Below, piece by piece: positions 61,620 through 64,000 of a stretch of DNA of 64,000 nt. The stretch covers positions 1-64,000 of the forward strand of contig NZ_CBFHLV010000005.1 in the NCBI RefSeq assembly GCF_965656765.1. Direction: 5' to 3'. Position 1 is the stretch's first letter. Each line of letters begins with the position of its first letter. Position numbers and translations under genes: made by a program. The notes below the pieces were generated by a model, which was not told the DNA's origin, did no database searches, and saw only the letters and a list, made by a program, of their open reading frames with translations. The stretch comes from Marivita sp965656765 (lineage in GTDB: Bacteria > Pseudomonadota > Alphaproteobacteria > Rhodobacterales > Rhodobacteraceae).

Positions 61620-62105
61620 ATGACGACCTGCTTTCCGTGCCTGTCGGTTGCATTTGGTTTTTTGATGCTTGTCGTTCAGCCAGCTATGTCCGAAGTCAGC
61701 GTTGACCAGGTCAAAACCTGCCTGTCTGAACGCATGTCCACCGGGCAATCACCCGCGACCTGCATTGACGATGCACAGTCCGAGTGTCTGGCCGTTGATA
61801 ACGAAGCCCCGGCCGTCGCGACTTTATGTTTTGTTGACGCCGAGAAAGACTGGAATGGTGGTATTTCCAGCTTGATGGCACATATTTCAAAAGTCGCAAC
61901 AGACGAGATTGCAGCGATTGCCGGAATCGAGGCTAAGTACGATCTTTTGTCGGCGTTGCTTCAGTGCAGTCGGATGGAAGAGTTGTCACTTGCCGTGGGC
62001 CGGGACAATGAACCAGCGATCTTGCGTCAGAACGCACGCTGCAAGGCAAACGCGGCAGGGCTTACCTTTGCGCGGTTATACCTCCGGTCGCAGGACCTCA
62101 GATGA
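61620..62105 (+). CDS. Secreted cysteine-rich hypothetical protein
   Basis: A 161-residue protein I do not recognise. Residues 1-24 look like a signal peptide (A-M-S before E). The mature part has six cysteines (in TCLSE, TCIDD, SECLA, TLCFV, LQCSR and ARCKA), consistent with three disulfides and a periplasmic location, and helical, alanine-rich sequence. A loose resemblance to LprI/DUF1311-type proteins is possible but unproven. Its stop overlaps azlC by four bases, so it is translated together with the transporter. Confidence 0.7.
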   Translation: MTTCFPCLSVAFGFLMLVVQPAMSEVSVDQVKTCLSERMSTGQSPATCIDDAQSECLAVDNEAPAVATLCFVDAEKDWNGGISSLMAHISKVATDEIAAIAGIEAKYDLLSALLQCSRMEELSLAVGRDNEPAILRQNARCKANAAGLTFARLYLRSQDLR

Positions 62106-62815
62106 CACCGAGAAAGGCGTTTTGGCGAGGTTACCTTGATTGTGCGCCCTTCACGCTGATTGTCGTGCCCTATTCAATGCTGTTTGGCGTCGTTGCGCGC
62201 GATGCCGGGCTGGACGTTCTGCAAACCATGTCGATGTCGGTTCTGGTGATTGCAGGCGCGTCCCAGTTCACGGCGGTTGCTTTGCTCCAAGACCAAGCGC
62301 CGGTCTTTATCGCATTGCTGGCGTCGCTCGCGGTGAACTTGCGCATGGCAATGTACTCAGCCGCATTGGTTCCGCATATCGGCCATGCAAAGTTCAGCGT
62401 ACGCGCTTTGATGGCTTATCTGATGGTTGATCAGGCTTTTGCTGTCGCTGTCCGAACATATGAAGACCGGCCCGATATGACGCCACCAATCAAGGTCGCT
62501 TACTACTTTGGCTGCATGGCTCTGATCTGCCCGTTCTGGTACGGCTTCACTCTACTTGGCGCGCTGGTAGGGCAAGGTATTCCAGCGTCCTTTAGCCTCG
62601 ATTTTGCTGTGCCTGTCTGTTTCATCGCCTTGACCGCGCCGCTCTTGCGCTCTGGCCCGCATATCTTTGCCGCTTTGGTGGCTGGCATGGCCGCGTTGGT
62701 GTTTGCGTGGGTCCCTTGGTCGCTGGGTCTGATCATCGCCGCACTGTTAGGTGTGTTCGCCGGTGGACAGGCGGAACTCTTCCTCGCGGCCCGCGCCAAA
62801 AGGTTGGAACCATGA
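62102..62815 (+). CDS. azlC: AzlC family transporter large subunit
   Basis: A 237-residue membrane protein. FWRGYLDCAPFTLIVVPYSMLFGVVARDAG opens the family fold, and VLVIAGASQFTAVALL and NLRMAMYSAALVPH are AzlC signature stretches. With AzlD such proteins export branched-chain amino acids (AzlCD, BrnFE) or similar solutes. It overlaps azlD by four bases and the secreted protein gene by four. Here the exported compound is unknown. Confidence 0.9.
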   Translation: MTPRKAFWRGYLDCAPFTLIVVPYSMLFGVVARDAGLDVLQTMSMSVLVIAGASQFTAVALLQDQAPVFIALLASLAVNLRMAMYSAALVPHIGHAKFSVRALMAYLMVDQAFAVAVRTYEDRPDMTPPIKVAYYFGCMALICPFWYGFTLLGALVGQGIPASFSLDFAVPVCFIALTAPLLRSGPHIFAALVAGMAALVFAWVPWSLGLIIAALLGVFAGGQAELFLAARAKRLEP

Positions 62816-63135
62816 TTGACACTGCGACGTTCTGGACGCTGACCATATTGCTTGGCATCGGGACGTTCCTGATCCGGTTTTCGTTTCTTGGCCTGCTCGG
62901 TGGTCGCACATTGCCTGACCGCGTCTTGCTTTACCTGCGCTACGTCGGAGTTGCCGTATTTCCTGCCCTCTTTATGCCGCTGGTGGTCTGGCCCGAGGCG
63001 ACTGGTGGTGCGCCCGACCCAATCCGGCTGATCGCCGCACTGGCCGCGTTTCTGGCTGGTCTGCGCTTTGGCGTGATTTGGGCAATCGTTGCCGGGATGG
63101 GCACGCTTTACCTGATGCAGTTTCTCTTTTCGTAA
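62812..63135 (+). CDS. azlD: AzlD family transporter small subunit
   Basis: A 107-residue protein with four helices (about 8-27, 42-62, 72-88 and 90-106). LLGIGTFLIRFSFLGLLGGRTLPDRVLLYLRYVGVAVFPAL is typical for AzlD. It is coupled to azlC by an ATGA overlap. The 43 bp to the next gene hold only its ribosome site. Confidence 0.9.
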   Translation: MIDTATFWTLTILLGIGTFLIRFSFLGLLGGRTLPDRVLLYLRYVGVAVFPALFMPLVVWPEATGGAPDPIRLIAALAAFLAGLRFGVIWAIVAGMGTLYLMQFLFS

Positions 63136-63178
63136 GTAAGCGCTTTGTTTGACCGAGACTTTGACCAAAGGACACAAG

Positions 63179-63877
63179 ATGATCGAAGAACCCACAAAAC
63201 TACAAATTCGTAAATCCATCCGCCGCCCAAGTGCGGAACAGATTGCGGCATTTCGCGATATCCCCACAGGTTTTCTTTGCGATGCAATGGAGGGGCAAGG
63301 TGCCTTGTGCGGTACGATCCAACATATCGGTGGCGGGCGTGATCTTCCAACCCATGCTTACGGTCCAGCATTGGTTGCCGACAACGGTCCGGCCGAGATA
63401 TTGGCGACGATGGGCGCGCTGCATATTGCGCAGGCTGGCGACATTGTGGTCGCAGCTGTGCATGGTCACAAGAACTGTTCGGCTGCCGGGGACAGGTTCT
63501 GTGGCATGATGAAGAACAAAGGTGTTGCGGCCTTTGTCACTGACGGTCAGATGCGAGATTACCCCGGCATCGTCGCTGCAGGTCTGCCGGCATGGTGCGC
63601 TGGGCTCAGCCCAAACTCACCGTATTCAAACGGACCGGGAAAAGTGGGATTTGGGGCTGTTGTGGGTGGCCGGAATATCGAAACCGGGGATATGATTGTC
63701 GCCGATCGTGATGGAGTTGTCGTGGTTCCATTTGCCCAGATTGACCTAGTCATTTCCCAGCTGGTAGCGATCAAGGAGCTGGAAGATACACTTGATGAAA
63801 AGGTGCAGGGCGGATTTTGCGACATGCCCGCTGTGCAGGCGATGCTCGATGAAGGAAGTGCCAAGTTGATCGATTGA
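63179..63877 (+). CDS. RraA-like / HMG aldolase family protein
   Basis: A 232-residue protein of the RraA/4-hydroxy-4-methyl-2-oxoglutarate aldolase family. Arg126-Asp127 (TDGQMRDYPG) correspond to the catalytic Arg-Asp of the aldolases, and ADRDGVVVVP is the family ending. The presence of that pair, and the place in a sugar-acid island, favour a divalent-metal aldolase or oxaloacetate-type decarboxylase over an RNase E inhibitor. ATG 63179 has AAAGGA six bases ahead; a TTG ten codons upstream is less likely. The 123 bp after the stop hold nothing I can identify. Confidence 0.82.
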   Translation: MIEEPTKLQIRKSIRRPSAEQIAAFRDIPTGFLCDAMEGQGALCGTIQHIGGGRDLPTHAYGPALVADNGPAEILATMGALHIAQAGDIVVAAVHGHKNCSAAGDRFCGMMKNKGVAAFVTDGQMRDYPGIVAAGLPAWCAGLSPNSPYSNGPGKVGFGAVVGGRNIETGDMIVADRDGVVVVPFAQIDLVISQLVAIKELEDTLDEKVQGGFCDMPAVQAMLDEGSAKLID

Positions 63878-64000
63878 CCGAGCAAGTTTGTATTCAAGAG
63901 CCAAGGCGACATCTTGCCGTGTCCATAGCCTGGATTGACAAAGTGTATTCAGGCTTGGTCAAGGCTGGAGTATGGACGATGTGTAAACCCTAAAAGGCCA

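Noticed and set aside
63179..63877. RraA as regulator of RNase E
   Set aside because: The catalytic Arg-Asp pair of the aldolase branch is present and the neighbours are metabolic.
63878..64000. Possible gene or promoter in the last 123 bp
   Set aside because: No start with ribosome site, no stem-loop with T run and no recognisable promoter pair; too short to judge at the window edge.
1..64000. CRISPR arrays, insertion sequences, prophage, tRNA or rRNA genes
   Set aside because: Looked for regularly spaced repeats, transposase motifs, terminal inverted repeats and conserved RNA sequences; none seen.

Overview
The window looks like chromosomal DNA of a marine Rhodobacteraceae (Roseobacter group) alphaproteobacterium. 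The main evidence is the RegB-SenC-RegA redox system with its quinone-site and redox-cysteine motifs, the GbpR-ChvE-GguAB sugar uptake locus, the divergent methyltransferase/comF pair, the tsaE-amgK-murU-addB-addA-trxA gene string, and abundant TRAP and ABC transport of carbohydrates. Coding density is very high, many neighbours overlap by 1-4 bases, and no gap without a gene exceeds about 230 bp. I saw no rRNA, tRNA, insertion sequence, prophage or CRISPR array.

Region 1 (0-6.5 kb) holds housekeeping genes: a tiny secreted or anchored protein, ferrochelatase (hemH), an NDUFAF5-like methyltransferase, comF, grxC, a nitrilase-fold amidohydrolase, a MarR regulator, ubiG and a prolyl aminopeptidase. 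Region 2 (6.5-12 kb) is an oligopeptide/solute-type ABC transporter: two permeases, a fused double ATPase and a Tat-signal binding protein, closed by a terminator. Region 3 (12-25.3 kb, all minus strand) has a D-lyxose-isomerase-type cupin, hslVU, then trxA, addA, addB, murU, amgK, tsaE and a kinase-less membrane PAS protein. It mixes ATP-dependent proteolysis, recombination repair, peptidoglycan recycling and tRNA modification in one translationally coupled string. Region 4 (25.3-28.1 kb) is regB divergent from senC-regA.

Region 5 (28.1-38.2 kb) is a gbpR-regulated L-arabinose/D-galactose locus. ChvE-GguA-GguB import the sugar. The downstream enzymes (aldose 1-dehydrogenase, L-arabonate dehydratase, 2-keto-3-deoxy-arabonate dehydratase, alpha-ketoglutarate semialdehyde dehydrogenase) carry it to alpha-ketoglutarate without phosphorylation; only the lactonase is missing. 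Region 6 (38.2-46.3 kb) has two divergent operons around a shared inverted repeat: a COG4091-type oxidoreductase plus a divergent full-length transketolase on the left, and a split transketolase, an L-threonate-dehydrogenase-like enzyme and an SDR on the right, followed by a LysR regulator. I do not recognise this as a described pathway.

Region 7 (46.3-63.9 kb) is a sugar-acid catabolic island: an FAH-family hydrolase and a GntR regulator, a TRAP transporter, an enolase-superfamily dehydratase, a phytanoyl-CoA-dioxygenase-type oxygenase, an altronate-dehydratase-type protein, two dehydrogenases, a 2-keto-3-deoxyfuconate-dehydrogenase-type SDR, a DMT transporter, another SDR, a D-xylonate-type dehydratase, and an AzlCD/RraA group. 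Perfect TGGTATACCA palindromes occur twice between gntR and the TRAP genes and once in front of the xylonate dehydratase, 13.6 kb away. They tie the island together as a probable UxuR/ExuR-like regulon.
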